A stretch of DNA of 64,000 nucleotides from Talpa occidentalis (Eukaryota > Chordata > Mammalia > Eulipotyphla > Talpidae), in assembly GCF_014898055.3 (NCBI RefSeq), contig NW_023602073.1, positions 21,871,784 to 21,935,783 on the forward strand, read 5' to 3'. The position numbers and the translations under genes are program-made. The notes under the pieces were generated by a model that saw nothing but the letters and a program-made list of their open reading frames with translations, did no database searches and had not been told where the DNA came from. Position 1 is the first letter of the stretch; each line of letters starts with the position of its first letter. Positions 25,574 to 35,301 of the stretch are shown here, in pieces.

Positions 25574-25884
25574 TTTAAGGTGCTCTGATGTCATGTGGTA
25601 TAAGAGTCACTGGTAATGTCCAAGAACTGTTGTGCTTACATCCATGTCTGTCGTGTTTATGTCCCCATGTATCTGGAGACGCTGTTTCCACAACTGTCGT
25701 TGTCTCTCTCTTCTATGGAAAAATGCTAGGAACACACCAAATACATCAAATACTGGTGAATTCCTGATGATATTTATCTAGGTGTGTGTGTGTTTGCAGA
25801 TATCCCTTTCAGGATTCTAGAAGAACCATCAAATTATTTGCAAACGGGTAAGTAAAAACAATCAAGCCTTCCTTTCAGCACAAA

Positions 25885-25933
25885 AGACAAAGACAAAGAA
25901 TATTTGTCTTTCAGACAAAGACAAAGAATATTT
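25885..25933. repeat. Short tandem duplication
   Basis: A 21-bp unit beginning AGACAAAGACAAAG occurs at 25885-25905 and again at 25913-25933 (period 28). Confidence 0.9.
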
Positions 25934-25987
25934 CCAGGTAACAAATAGTTGAAAAGGAAGAGTTTCTCTTTACATGTGTTCCAGACT

Positions 25988-26009
25988 GTAAAAAAAAAAA
26001 AAAAAAAAA
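25988..26009. repeat. A run
   Basis: About 20 A, with no recognisable element on its 5' side. Confidence 0.9.
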
Positions 26010-26559
26010 GTGATGGGACAAGAATGTCCCCATTTTACAATCCTTGATGGTGACAAGCAATCATTGATTGCTGCCAAGACCAAGACGTGAAAAACTGATG
26101 GGAGTTTTATAAAATGAATCAGGCTCCCACTCAAATTCACTGACTAGTCTTAAGTCACAAAAAAAGTAACAGTTATTATGAGTCTCTTGATAGAAATCCA
26201 CGACATATCAGTATCTTGGGGTGGGGACGAGGAATCAAAACTGAATATAGTCAAACCTGTCTATGTAACTGCCAGTTCCCTGGGAATCTAGGGGACAGGA
26301 AAATGTGCCCATGGAAAGTACATCATCAGCAAGGCCAAAATTGTAAGGAAAACTAGAGGACAAACAACCCGACTTACTTAACAAATTGTAATCAGCGAAA
26401 CTGAACTGAAAACAGGAAAGAAAGGTTTGTGGATTCAAAGATGTATCAAACAAAGTGAGACCACTGGGGAAAATTAAACACCAAGTAGACACATGGAATA
26501 TTCTGTAATGTTATGGAAAAATAGGCAGCTTTTTTGCTTGAGATTTGATAATGATCCTG

Positions 26560-26735
26560 GGGTCTTGGATTTGCTACTTAAAAATTTTGTGAGACATAAG
26601 AAAGTAGGGGTAGGAGAGAGATAGATGAAGCACAACTGGCCATAAATTGATTAATATTGATCATGCTATGGTTACAAGAGACTTAATTAGACTGTTCTCT
26701 GTATATGCTTGAAATGTTCATGATAAAAAGTTAAC
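26560..26735 (+). mobile_element. Old L1 3'-terminal fragment
   Basis: TTAGACTGTTCTCTGTATATG and TGAAATGTTCATGATAAAAAG match the terminal part of older L1 families. A GGAT-rich tract follows immediately. Confidence 0.5.
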
Positions 26736-26739
26736 TGAT

Positions 26740-26792
26740 TGGATGGGTGGGTGACTGGATGGATGGATGGACAGAGACAGAGACAGATAGAT
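26740..26792. repeat. GGAT/GACA-rich tract
   Basis: GGATGGGTGGGTGACTGG and GATGGATGGATGG, then ACAGAGACAGAGACAG, directly after an old L1 end. Confidence 0.85.
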
Positions 26793-29700
26793 CTTTTCCC
26801 TCACAGCTTAATCAGTCTTTCCCATTTGATTTGCTAACTTGAATTTTATTCTCCCTGGGCATCCCAACTGTGCTTAATTTTCTGGAAAAAGAACAAGGGG
26901 TTTCTGATTTTCCCTTTACATAACATTGGCTAAGATGTCACCACACACAAGGCCTAAGTGACCTAGGAGGTTATCCATTCTCCCAGGGACTCCTTTTCAC
27001 TTTTCCAGTCTCCCCTGGAAACTGTGTTTAGTTCATTAGTGTCAGGAAATTTGTTCGTCTGGGTCTGGGAACACCATCTCTCCTTCCAAGATGACCTCCC
27101 CGAGGATGAAATACAACATTTAATAAGGGTCTAGAAACTTGACATTTAGTTTTTTAAATTCTGACAACAGTCCTTTTTCTACATAAAGAAAAAATGAGGT
27201 CCAGTCGAATGCCTGGGAGAGCAGGGTACCAACCCAAGGTTAGACGTCGCCCCACATGACTGTCCACACCTATCAGACAGTGACACCTTCTCTTGAAATG
27301 GGGGCGTTCACCCCACCTCCACCCCACATGCACTAATCAAGTCTGTGGGTCCAAGACTGATCAAGGCAAGAGTGGCCCCAAGGGAAGAGCTGAGGGAAAG
27401 CCCTGCGAGGACTGTTTTGTCTCCTTGAGGATCCTGATATTCCTGCATCCAAGGATTCTAACTTGGCCCTCTTCCGGTATCTGTGTGGCCACGGACAATG
27501 AAGCAGTCACCAAGGCTGAGAGGCAGAGATGAGCCCTTCAGTTCTCCTGGAAAGACAGTCTCCTTCCTTGACAAACATCAGGGGAGGGTCTGATCTTTTA
27601 TTTACTATGGAAATTGGCAGTCTCAAAGAGAGGACCAGATCACTAGTGGCAAGGGGGGGGGCACAATTTATCTGGATCTGCTTTTAAAACATAAAATGCT
27701 AAGAACTTCAGGTGACAGGGAAACTAGACTAAAATTAGAAAAGCAGACGAGAAGGGTTCCCCAGACTTGGTCGGCTCCAAAGGGTTGGACTCCATGATCC
27801 CAACATGAAGGCTGTCATTGCACTGCAATAAATCCTTTCTAGGGTTTTCTTTAATTCTTTGATAAAACTGCACACACAGTGCAGGACTGTCTCTGGATTC
27901 CAGAATTAGCCAGCTTTCTCGGTGATCTCTAACTCCTGCCTTCCTGCACATGATGTCTTTCATACCTTCATGTGTTCTCTCCTCCCCAATTTGTGCTTAG
28001 CTACTTTCTTTCTTCTCCACCCTCATTCAGCCTGCCTCCCTGCCATTCCTCACTCCCTAGGACAAAAGCAGACCACAAATCCCAGGTCAAAGGAAGCCCA
28101 AGGAGTTTCTTACTGATTGCTTCTCAAAAGAAACTTCAAGCACAGTTCTTGGTTTTGAACATGGTCAAATCCTGGGCCTCCTTGATGAAGCCATGATCTG
28201 GGCCGGAATCTGAGAAGGAGTCTGCTGGAACAAACGTGGCACCATGCAAGTAGACAAGCCTGATTCTCTGAGTAGATGTGTAAATATACCCCGGCTCTAC
28301 CTATTCACTCTCAGACCCAGGCTCAGTCTCTGCAGGATTCTTCTCAAGCATTCAGCCTCTACAGAAGAGTCAGAGATGTGGGTTAGAAGAGGAAAAAGCA
28401 CTCCTTGCCTTTCCAAATGTTTTCACTTAAAAAGGCAGGGTAGAGAGGGCACTGGGCTTTATCTTTAAGGAGGAGCTTCCGTGCAGGCTGACTTCCAAGC
28501 TCACAAGTCAGGGCACCCCTCTGCTCTTCAGAAGAGATTCTGCATAGATTCAAAGCCATGTCGTCTGCCCTGGGCCTCTCAACATTAATCTGTTCTGTGT
28601 CTGGAGCTTTCCAGTAATTAACAGCTTATGAAGTTGACTTCTTCAGAGTCCCCATGGGAAGGCAATTTTCAATTCACCTTCTCGATGCTTCCAGAGTGAT
28701 AAGCTGATTCCATCGTTAGTGCCAGGAGGCTGTGTAGACTTGAATCCCGGAGGCAAGTCACAGATATTTCCACGGGGAGTCAACTTCCAGTTTACCAAGT
28801 TCCCTTAGGTATTTTAGGAATTAAATTCTTCCCCTCCCACATCGGAGCTTAGGAACTGGGTCAGTGAAACACTCCCAAGTTAGAGAAAGCCTTAAATCTG
28901 CAGACAGTTTCCATCATCAATTAAATTAGTTTTTAGTGTCTGAAGATGCATTCTCTTCCTTGACCTGAAACCACCTTAGGTTGGCCAGCAGGTCCTGCCT
29001 GTGAACTCATCGTCTGCTGGAGTTGACCTGCTTATCTCCACTGAAAGGAAAGGGAAAGGGAAAAGATGTGGACGGATTTTTCATACCTACAGGTATGTGG
29101 TCAGGCTCACCTATGAGCATTTATTATTAACCCATGCGAGGCAGGCCCTCCCAGAAGGATCGAGAATGAGGGAGCGGCAGTCTGCAAACATTTCTGGGAA
29201 ACTTATGAGCTAACAGAAGATTGCACGTGAAGCTTCTTGCAGTGACTGAGCTCTGAAATTGTACCCTGCCTGGGTGACGCAGTGGTTCCAGGTGCAGATC
29301 ATTGCCACTTTTTCTTATTTCTGCAAAAGGTGAACAATTTCCCGGGCGTAAAGGAACAGCTGAGGATAACACAGCAACATCAGCCACAAAGGGAATGAGC
29401 AATTTTATTTCTGATCTTAATGAATTTCGGAATCAGCCAGCTTTCTCAGGGTTAAGAGTGCAGCAGGCTCGCTGAACAGCCCAAGGGGACAGGCACTGTC
29501 CGGGCCAGGGCCGGGGACACAGCAGAAAAGGAAAAAGAGAAAACTCCTACCCTACTGGGGCTTCCATTCTAGTTCCTTGGGGTCTTTTCATCTGTTCCTG
29601 GTGGCTGGCTGCCCACCATTCAGATGTGGGGTCTTACTTTCCAAAGTCCACTGTCGATCTGCCAAAGCTGTCAGTCAGCCCGGAAAGAGTAAAGGTCCTC

Positions 29701-31018
29701 CTGCTGAGCATCCCCCCACTTCTACCCCACTCTCTTTTCCCCAAACATTTCTGGGCTTCAAACCTGCAGACAGCTGCCAACCTGCACCTCACCTAGAGGC
29801 CAGAGGAAGGCCTGCCCATCGGAATGACTGGCATGTCCTTCCCCACCTGAGATGGGGAATGGAGGAAGGGGGGCTTCATGCTTCAGGGAGGGGTGAGAGG
29901 GTGGGGCTGGATGAAAGAAAAGGGAAACAAGGGGTGGAGAGGAGAGGGATGGGTTCAACCAGAGGCAAAGCCCCCATTCCCTTCCCACCCCCTGACACCC
30001 ACCTACTGGAGCCCAATGTCCCAGCGAGTCCTCTGGGGTAGAAATATATCTGCTTTACACTCAACCCAAGAAAAGACGAACACCAAAAATTAGCTGCAGT
30101 GGCTAAATGAAAAATTGGAGTCCATTCTGATGGGCCTGTTTTTATAGGCAAAGAAGGGTGAACCAGCAGCTCCAGGGTGCCACAGTCCTGTGGGTTGCTA
30201 AGGGTTCAGGGTGGCAACTTACGATTTTCTCCCCTCTCTGAGCCATACAAAGCTCATTGGAACCTGCCAGGCTAACAACAGCCACTGGCACAACCTCTGA
30301 GCTGGCTGGCCTGCAGGGAGGGAGGAGAGTGAAGGCCCGATGAAGAACAGCACTGAGTGAGGAAGTGAGCAGGTGAGAGCCAGGTCTGCAGGGGGACCCT
30401 GTATAAACCCAAAGGTGTGCAGACTGCTTTGGGGGCAGAAGTTTGTTGTTTGGGAGTGGCTTTGGGACTGTGGGACCACTCCCCCACATGGTCTCTAAAT
30501 GGACCAGGGTGTCAGCAGGACACCTTAGCCCTGGAGTACCATTGCCACCTCCCTTGGACTCCTCGGCAGACAACCTGGGCCCTCCACCCCAACCCTCCCT
30601 CCCCCACCTTCTCACCCCCATAAATAGACCTTCCCCCTCCTGTCCTGCCCACCTCCAGAGTTCAAAGAGGGTAGCATTCACTGCCACGTCTTTTATCACT
30701 AGCCAAACAGATGCCACTTTACCAAGCTGCCTTCCCTGCCAGTCCACTCTCCTTTGCAGGGCACAGGAACCATCAACTCCCAGGGCTACAGCTGAGTACA
30801 GGATCCCCTCTGGTCTGGGAAGAAAATCCTTTCCCCATCTGCTCCCAGCCCAGCCCCAAGCCAATCAACGCCATTTCCCCATGCACAAAACTAGCACGCC
30901 TTGCATGGGTCTGTCATTTTGCCCGCCCCACTCAGACTGTGCTTAAAACTGCCCGAATAAAGATAAGAGAGGATTGTGTACGCTTTCTACACAAATGGTG
31001 GAAAATAATAAAATAAAC

Positions 31019-31081
31019 ATCAAAGGTGCGCTCCCACGTAGGCGCAGCTCCGTCGCTATTTGCAACAAAGGCAGGAAAAAG
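31019..31081 (+). promoter_or_regulatory. TCF/LEF-like motifs upstream of FOXQ1
   Basis: ATCAAAGG at 31019-31026 is an exact match to the TCF/LEF core (A/T)(A/T)CAAAG, and AACAAAGG at 31074-31081 is a second, weaker match. Both lie about 1.8 kb upstream of the ATG, at the edge of the CpG-rich promoter, in a repeat-free stretch. FOXQ1 is known as a beta-catenin/TCF target in colon cells, so these are plausible Wnt-response sites. Short motifs occur by chance, so this is inference. Confidence 0.35.
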
Positions 31082-32030
31082 GAGGAAACCTCTGTGTAAA
31101 AGGGCAAAGGGTTAAGAGTGTGGCCTTCTGGGGGCCAGGGCGCCCCCTCCCTGGAGTATTAACACCTTGTAGGCGGCAGGCCCTGAGAGTCCTGGGGCGG
31201 AGAAAGGTACCTCGCCAAGCAGGCGGTCCCACACCCAAGCCGCTGAAACCACAGCAAAAGTCCTCAAGGAGAAGGTGTGGAAAGAAATTGCCGTAGGCTC
31301 TTTGCGCTCTCGGCCCTCTCCCCCCGGGACACGCCCTCCCTGGTCGTTCCTGTCCACCGTCGGAACCCCAGAATAGCGAGGTCGGGCGTTTGGAGGCATC
31401 CAACCGGGCACCCGCGCCAGGAGCAGCCGCCCTCAAGGAAGAAGGGAACATTACTTGGCTTCCCCAGAAAGCCACCAGCCAGGTAGAGGAAAAGGTAAAG
31501 GCAGGCAAAAGAAAAGTGAAAGTCAGAGGCCACTGCGCGATCAGGAGTCAAGGTCATCAGAAAAAGCGTCTGCAATTTCAAGTCCGGTATTTTCTTCATT
31601 GCAGGGGAAAAAGAATAAAGGATTCCTCTCAAAATCACGGAAAGGGACGCACAGGTGGCTCCCTACGAAGTGACCGCCAGGAGCGTCCCGCGCGGCCTCT
31701 TGGCTTGCACACCTCCTCCGTGATGAGAGTTCCTTTTTGAAGAAGCGCGGTCTCCCCCGGCAGAGACGCAAACCTCCAAGTCGGGAGGGGCCGGGCCTGC
31801 GCCAGCTCCCTGCCGCCCTGCGCGCGGCACCTCAGGTGCCCCCCGCAGGTGGTTCCCACCCCGCCACGCCCACTCGCCCAAATCGCCCCCTTGCGCTCCG
31901 GGCGCCGGAACCTCCCATCCCCACCCCGGGCCGTGGGGCCCCGGGCACTCGCACCTGAGCCCGGTAGCCGGGGGGCCCGGCGGGCACACCCGCGCCCTCG
32001 CAGACACGCGCACACCCAGCCGCGCGCGCG

Positions 32031-32090
32031 CTCCCCATTGGCCGGCGGGGGAGGGCGGGGCCGGCGGACCCAAAACAAACAACCTGCGCG
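32031..32090 (+). promoter_or_regulatory. Proximal promoter cluster: inverted CCAAT, GC box, forkhead-type site
   Basis: An inverted CCAAT box (ATTGG, 32037-32041) is followed by a GC box (GGGCGGGG, 32053-32060) and an A-rich block AAAACAAACAA (32072-32082), which matches the forkhead core RYMAAYA. The A-rich block stands out in an otherwise almost pure G/C stretch, as expected for a retained site. About 750-800 bp upstream of the FOXQ1 ATG. Binding is inference. Confidence 0.5.
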
Positions 32091-32230
32091 CAGCTCCTCA
32101 GTGGCCGCGCCGCCGCGTGGCCTCGGCCTGGTGCGCGGGCCGGCCGGGGAGCCGCGGCCACCTAGGCCACCTCTTCCTCCACCCCTCTGCCGTCGGCGTC
32201 CAGGCTCCGCCCCGCGGAGCCGCCGCTGGG

Positions 32231-32237
32231 TTATATT
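32231..32237 (+). promoter_or_regulatory. TATA-like element, possible FOXQ1 core promoter
   Basis: TTATATT flanked by GGG on both sides is the only TATA-like sequence in the GC-rich promoter block. If used, transcription would start around 32260-32270 and give a 5' UTR of about 570 nt. A TATA-less start further downstream in the island (for example below the CCAAT at 32633-32637) is equally possible. Confidence 0.35.
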
Positions 32238-32289
32238 GGGCCGGGCCGAAGGTGGAGGCGAGACTCAGCCGCGGCGGGCCGACGCGGAG

Positions 32290-32373
32290 ATGCTGCTCCC
32301 GAGGCCGGGGGCGGAAAGGCGGCTGCGGGCGCCCCGGCGTAGGAGACTCGGCTGCGCGGGCGCTCGAGGCTGA
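32290..32373 (+). other. Possible upstream ORF 1 in the FOXQ1 5' UTR (27 codons)
   Basis: An ATG at 32290 opens a 27-residue frame beginning MLLPRPGAERRL and closing with TGA at 32371-32373. It would be in the mRNA only if transcription starts near the TATA-like element at 32231. Very arginine-rich, as any frame here would be. Coding function is doubtful; an effect on translation is possible. Confidence 0.2.
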
Positions 32374-32477
32374 CGGCGCCGGACCCTGCCCCCAGGCTGC
32401 CCCGCACCCCCGCAGCTCCATCTCGGGCCCCGGAGGACCCCGGAGAACTGCCCCCCGCTCCCTGGAACGCACAGCAG

Positions 32478-32627
32478 ATGCGCACGCTTCTTCCCTCCGG
32501 CAGGAAGCCCCACGCCCCGCGCGCGCCAGCCAGTGGCCCGGCACCCCCGCACGCGGCCGCCGCGACGCCGGCCGTCCTGGAACCGGAGGCAGCAGCCACC
32601 CCGCCGCTCCCTCTCCGCCCCTCTTAG
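32478..32627 (+). other. Possible upstream ORF 2 in the FOXQ1 5' UTR (49 codons)
   Basis: An ATG at 32478 opens a 49-residue frame ([12 protein letters not shown]...) ending with TAG at 32625-32627, about 200 nt before the FOXQ1 start. It has a non-overlapping stop, so re-initiation at 32834 would be possible. Whether it is transcribed depends on the unknown start site. No recognisable protein similarity. Confidence 0.25.
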
Positions 32628-32833
32628 TTCACCCAATAAGCACAGCCCCTCCGAGGAGAATCCCCGCGGAAGACGCCGCTCCTCCGGCAAAGTGACTGTT
32701 TCTCGCCAGCAGACAGAGCTCCCCGGAGACAAGGGCGGGCGCGGAGCCCCGGCCCCGCGACCGCCACCCGCGACTGCCCGGGCCGGCGCGGAGGAGAAGG
32801 GTAGGGCGGCGGGCCGGGCCGGGGCGCGCGGGC

Positions 32834-34008
32834 ATGAAGCTGGAGGTCTTGGGCCCCCGCGCGGCCCACGGGGAGCAGCCCGCGAGCGAGCCGGAGGGCC
32901 CGGGCGGCGACGCGCCGTCTCCGCTGTCGGCCGCCGGCGAGGACTCGCTGGGCTCGGACGGGGACTGCGCGGCCAACAGCCCGGCGGCGGCGGGCGGGGC
33001 GCGGGGGAGCCGGCCGGCGGCGGGGGCGCGCGGGGCGCGGGCGGCGGCCCGGGCGCCCGGGAGGGGGGCCCGGCGGCGGCGGCGGGGCCCGGGGACGCCG
33101 AGGCCGGCGCGCCGGGGCCCGGCCCCGGGGGCGCGGGCGGCGGCGAGGGCGCGCGCAGCAAGCCGTACACGCGGCGGCCCAAGCCCCCGTACTCGTACAT
33201 CGCGCTCATCGCCATGGCCATCCGGGACTCGGCGGGCGGGCGCCTGACGCTGGCCGAGATCAACGAGTACCTCATGGGCAAGTTCCCCTTCTTCCGCGGC
33301 AGCTACACCGGCTGGCGCAACTCCGTGCGCCACAACCTCTCGCTCAACGACTGCTTCGTCAAGGTGCTGCGCGACCCCTCGCGGCCCTGGGGCAAGGACA
33401 ACTACTGGATGCTCAACCCCAACAGCGAGTACACCTTCGCCGACGGGGTCTTCCGGCGCCGCCGCAAGCGCCTCAGCCACCGCGCGGCCGCCCCCGGCGC
33501 GGCGCTGCCCCCCGACGAGGCCGCCGCCCGCACCGCCGGCGCCGCCGGGCCGCCGCCGCCCGCGCCCGCCCCGGCCTCGCCCCGCGCGCGCTCGCCCGCC
33601 CGGCCCGAGGCCAGCGCCAGCCCGGCGGGCAAGTTCTCCAGCTCCTTCGCCATCGACAGCATCCTCAGCAAGCCCTTCCGCCGCCGCCGCGACGGGGACG
33701 CGGCCCCGGGGGCGCGCCTGCCGTGGGGCGCCCCGCCGCTGTACCCCGCTCTCCTCCCGGGCGCGCCCGGCGCGGCTCTGCTGCCGCTCTGCGCCTACGG
33801 GCCCGGCGAGCCGGCGCCGCCGCCCGCGCCGCCCCTCCTGCTCGCGCCCCTCGCGGCGGCCGCCCCGCTCAAGGCGTTCCGGGGCCCGGCGGCCGGCGGC
33901 GGCGCGCACCTGTACTGCCCCCTGCGGCTGCCCGGCGCCCCGCACGCCGCCCCGGCCCGCGGCCCCGGCCCGCACCTGCCGCTCTCGGTGGAGACGCTGC
34001 TGGCCTGA
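32834..34008 (+). CDS. FOXQ1: FOXQ1 forkhead transcription factor, single exon, with an apparent 1-nt frameshift in the N-terminal part
   Basis: FOXQ1 is a nuclear winged-helix DNA-binding protein. The family is known to act in hair and gastric epithelium and as a Wnt target that promotes epithelial-mesenchymal transition. Seen here: the start at 32834 gives [15 protein letters not shown], the N-terminus I remember for FOXQ1, then a conserved acidic/serine stretch ([18 protein letters not shown]). The forkhead domain runs from [14 protein letters not shown] (33181) to RRRRKRLSH (33480), about residues 117-216 after allowing for the slip. The recognition helix is [15 protein letters not shown] and the basic wing end is RRRRKR. 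A downstream FAIDSIL (33646-33666) fits the eh1 Groucho/TLE-binding pattern FxIxxIL. The C-terminus is VETLLA, stop TGA at 34006. The start frame and forkhead frame differ; one missing base near 32992-33008 explains this and gives about 391 residues (about 403 in human, from memory). No intron, as expected. Alanine/proline-rich linkers are very GC-rich. Confidence 0.95.
32992..33008 (+). other. FOXQ1: Site of the FOXQ1 reading-frame slip (G-rich run)
   Basis: The frame of the ATG at 32834 gives the expected sequence up to about [12 protein letters not shown]. The frame giving GEPAGGGG and then the forkhead domain takes over at 33004. Between them are three G runs (32992-32994, 32996-32999, 33003-33007). 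Without correction, the ATG frame reads arginine/alanine-rich nonsense and ends at the TGA at 33245. One extra G in this stretch joins the two frames. The frame containing the forkhead has no ATG between the slip and the domain; its first in-frame methionine lies inside the domain. Confidence 0.85.
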
Positions 34009-34825
34009 GCGCGCGGGGGGCGCGCGGGGCGCGCGGGGCGCAGGCCGGGGGCTTTGCACTTTCTATCCTGGGGACCGGACACCTGGAAAGAAAAATCCCC
34101 ACCAGACGTGCCTTACAGCGCAAACATTTTTGACAGACGTCTAAGCTTAGTCCCGTTCCCCGCCTCCCCTTTTGTCGTGTACCTCTCCAGAAGGACCAAA
34201 GCAATTCTTCATCCCCGTTTATTGTTTCTTGCCTAAGCCCGCCCCTCCCTCCCAAAGACTCTTCTTCTACGGCCTCCCTACCCCTTTTTCCTACTACTTT
34301 TGTCGCACCTTCATTGATTTGTCCCCTCAAAAAAGCACATCAGGGAACCGTTCCATCCGATAAGTGACATGACTACTGTCTGGGGCCGTGGGTCCCTGCT
34401 GCGTGTACGCAAGTGGCATTTGCAGGTGTGACTGAGTGTGAGAGGTGTCAGAGAAGTTTCAGTCCTTTCTCTGCTTTTGACCAATGCTTCACTGTGCCAA
34501 AAGATAAAAAAAAAAAAATACTGTTGGGTTTTGTAATTAAATTATTTATATATTTTTGAAACCTGAATTGAAAATGTTGCAGGCAACGAGAGGGCTACAG
34601 TTTTACGCGTGGTTGGGTGACCTCAACTGCGGTCTCCTCGACCAAGCAGTGTCTTTCAAGGAAGTTAACATGGGTATGGGGTGCCAGGACCACCGCCACG
34701 TGAGAGCCAGCGTGATTTTTATTTTTAATATTATTTTATTTGTGTCTGTGTACATATTCATGTATAAATTTTATGGAACCCAGGCATAGTGCTTATTTTT
34801 TAATAAAACTCACAACTGACTTTAG
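34009..34825 (+). other. FOXQ1: FOXQ1 3' untranslated region
   Basis: From the TGA to just past the AATAAA signal the sequence becomes AT-rich and has no interspersed repeat. It includes AU-rich runs around 34534-34556 (TTATTTATATATTTTT) and 34718-34740 (TTTTTATTTTTAATATT), typical of unstable transcription factor mRNAs. A length of about 0.8 kb agrees with my memory of the mammalian FOXQ1 3' UTR. The exact cleavage site is not visible. Confidence 0.75.
34802..34807 (+). terminator. FOXQ1: Polyadenylation signal of FOXQ1
   Basis: A canonical AATAAA lies about 795 nt after the stop codon and is followed within 20-40 nt by a T/GT-rich stretch (TTTAGTGCTTTGTGCTG), which is the expected downstream element. 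No better placed hexamer occurs earlier in the 3' UTR. Confidence 0.75.
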
Positions 34826-35035
34826 TGCTTTGTGCTGATGATGGGTGGAAGATGGAGAGTTTTTAGTTCCCCTCCCCCAAACTGGGTTCAGGTTTGAGTC
34901 CCAAGAAACATTCCTTGACCGTCAAAATATTTCCCAAATCACTCAAATAAAAGTAGAGCTGTAAATTTCCTTTATCTGACAAATTGCTGTCCCAAACTCC
35001 AGCATAGGACTTACAGCAATAAGATTGCTTAAACT

Positions 35036-35287
35036 GGGGCCTCCCTGGTGGCCTAGGGGTTAAGTCTCAGCTCTTTCACCTCAAAGGCCTGAGTTTGATT
35101 ACCCCCACCCCCCAAGGGAGCTACCCACTTGGCACACATCTCACCCACTGCTCCCCTCAGCAGTGTATTTCACTAAATCTGCCTGTTCTGCTCCCCACTC
35201 TGTCTCTGGTGAATCATCTCACACACACCCTACATACACCTCTGGCCTACACCCCAGTTCTTCTATGCAAAAAAAAAAAAAAAAAAA
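35036..35287 (+). mobile_element. tRNA-derived T+ SINE, older subfamily
   Basis: Forward copy starting GGGGCCTCCCTGGTGG and ending in a run of about 20 A (TATGCAAAA...). Imperfect target duplication AGATTGCTTAAACT (35022-35035) and AGATGGCTAAAACT (35288-35301). It is the closest SINE to FOXQ1, about 1 kb past the stop codon and just beyond the polyadenylation signal. Confidence 0.9.
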
Positions 35288-35301
35288 AGATGGCTAAAAC
35301 T

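Larger units (their letters stand above)
25585..31000. other. SINE-free upstream flank of FOXQ1
   Basis: Apart from the old L1 end at 26560 and simple repeats, this 5.4 kb looks unique. GC rises from about 29500. 28600-28960 (CCAGTAATTAACAGC, AATTAAATTAGTTTTTAG) might hold a regulatory element. The 240-codon reverse frame at 30142-30864 has no domain and is probably chance. Confidence 0.5.
31640..34080. promoter_or_regulatory. CpG island covering the FOXQ1 promoter and coding exon
   Basis: The base composition changes sharply near 31640 to GC- and CpG-dense sequence and returns to AT-rich sequence just after the stop codon (about 34080). No interspersed repeat is visible inside it. CpG retention across the promoter and the single exon is typical of developmental transcription factor genes, which are usually kept unmethylated and are often Polycomb-regulated (general knowledge, not shown by sequence). 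The boundaries are estimated by eye. Confidence 0.85.

Noticed and set aside
29577..30041. 154-codon forward frame
   Set aside because: Low-complexity proline/glycine-rich reading with no domain, overlapped by equally long frames on the other strand.
30142..30864. 240-codon reverse frame upstream of FOXQ1
   Set aside because: No recognisable domain and no supporting promoter or splice signals. GC-rich sequence easily gives such a frame.
32533..34008. 491-codon frame containing the forkhead domain, read as a long FOXQ1 isoform
   Set aside because: It begins at a GTG, its first 160 or so residues are 5' UTR and out-of-frame sequence, and it skips the canonical MKLEV start. It is explained by the single-base slip near 33000.
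32834..34008. FOXQ1 as a decayed pseudogene
   Set aside because: Only one slip is seen, in a G-rich run prone to sequencing error. The forkhead domain, eh1 motif, C-terminus, CpG island and 3' UTR are all intact.
32265..34059. Long reverse-strand frames of 338 and 476 codons
   Set aside because: They are antisense shadows of the GC-rich FOXQ1 exon; stop codons are rare on both strands there. No domain is recognisable.
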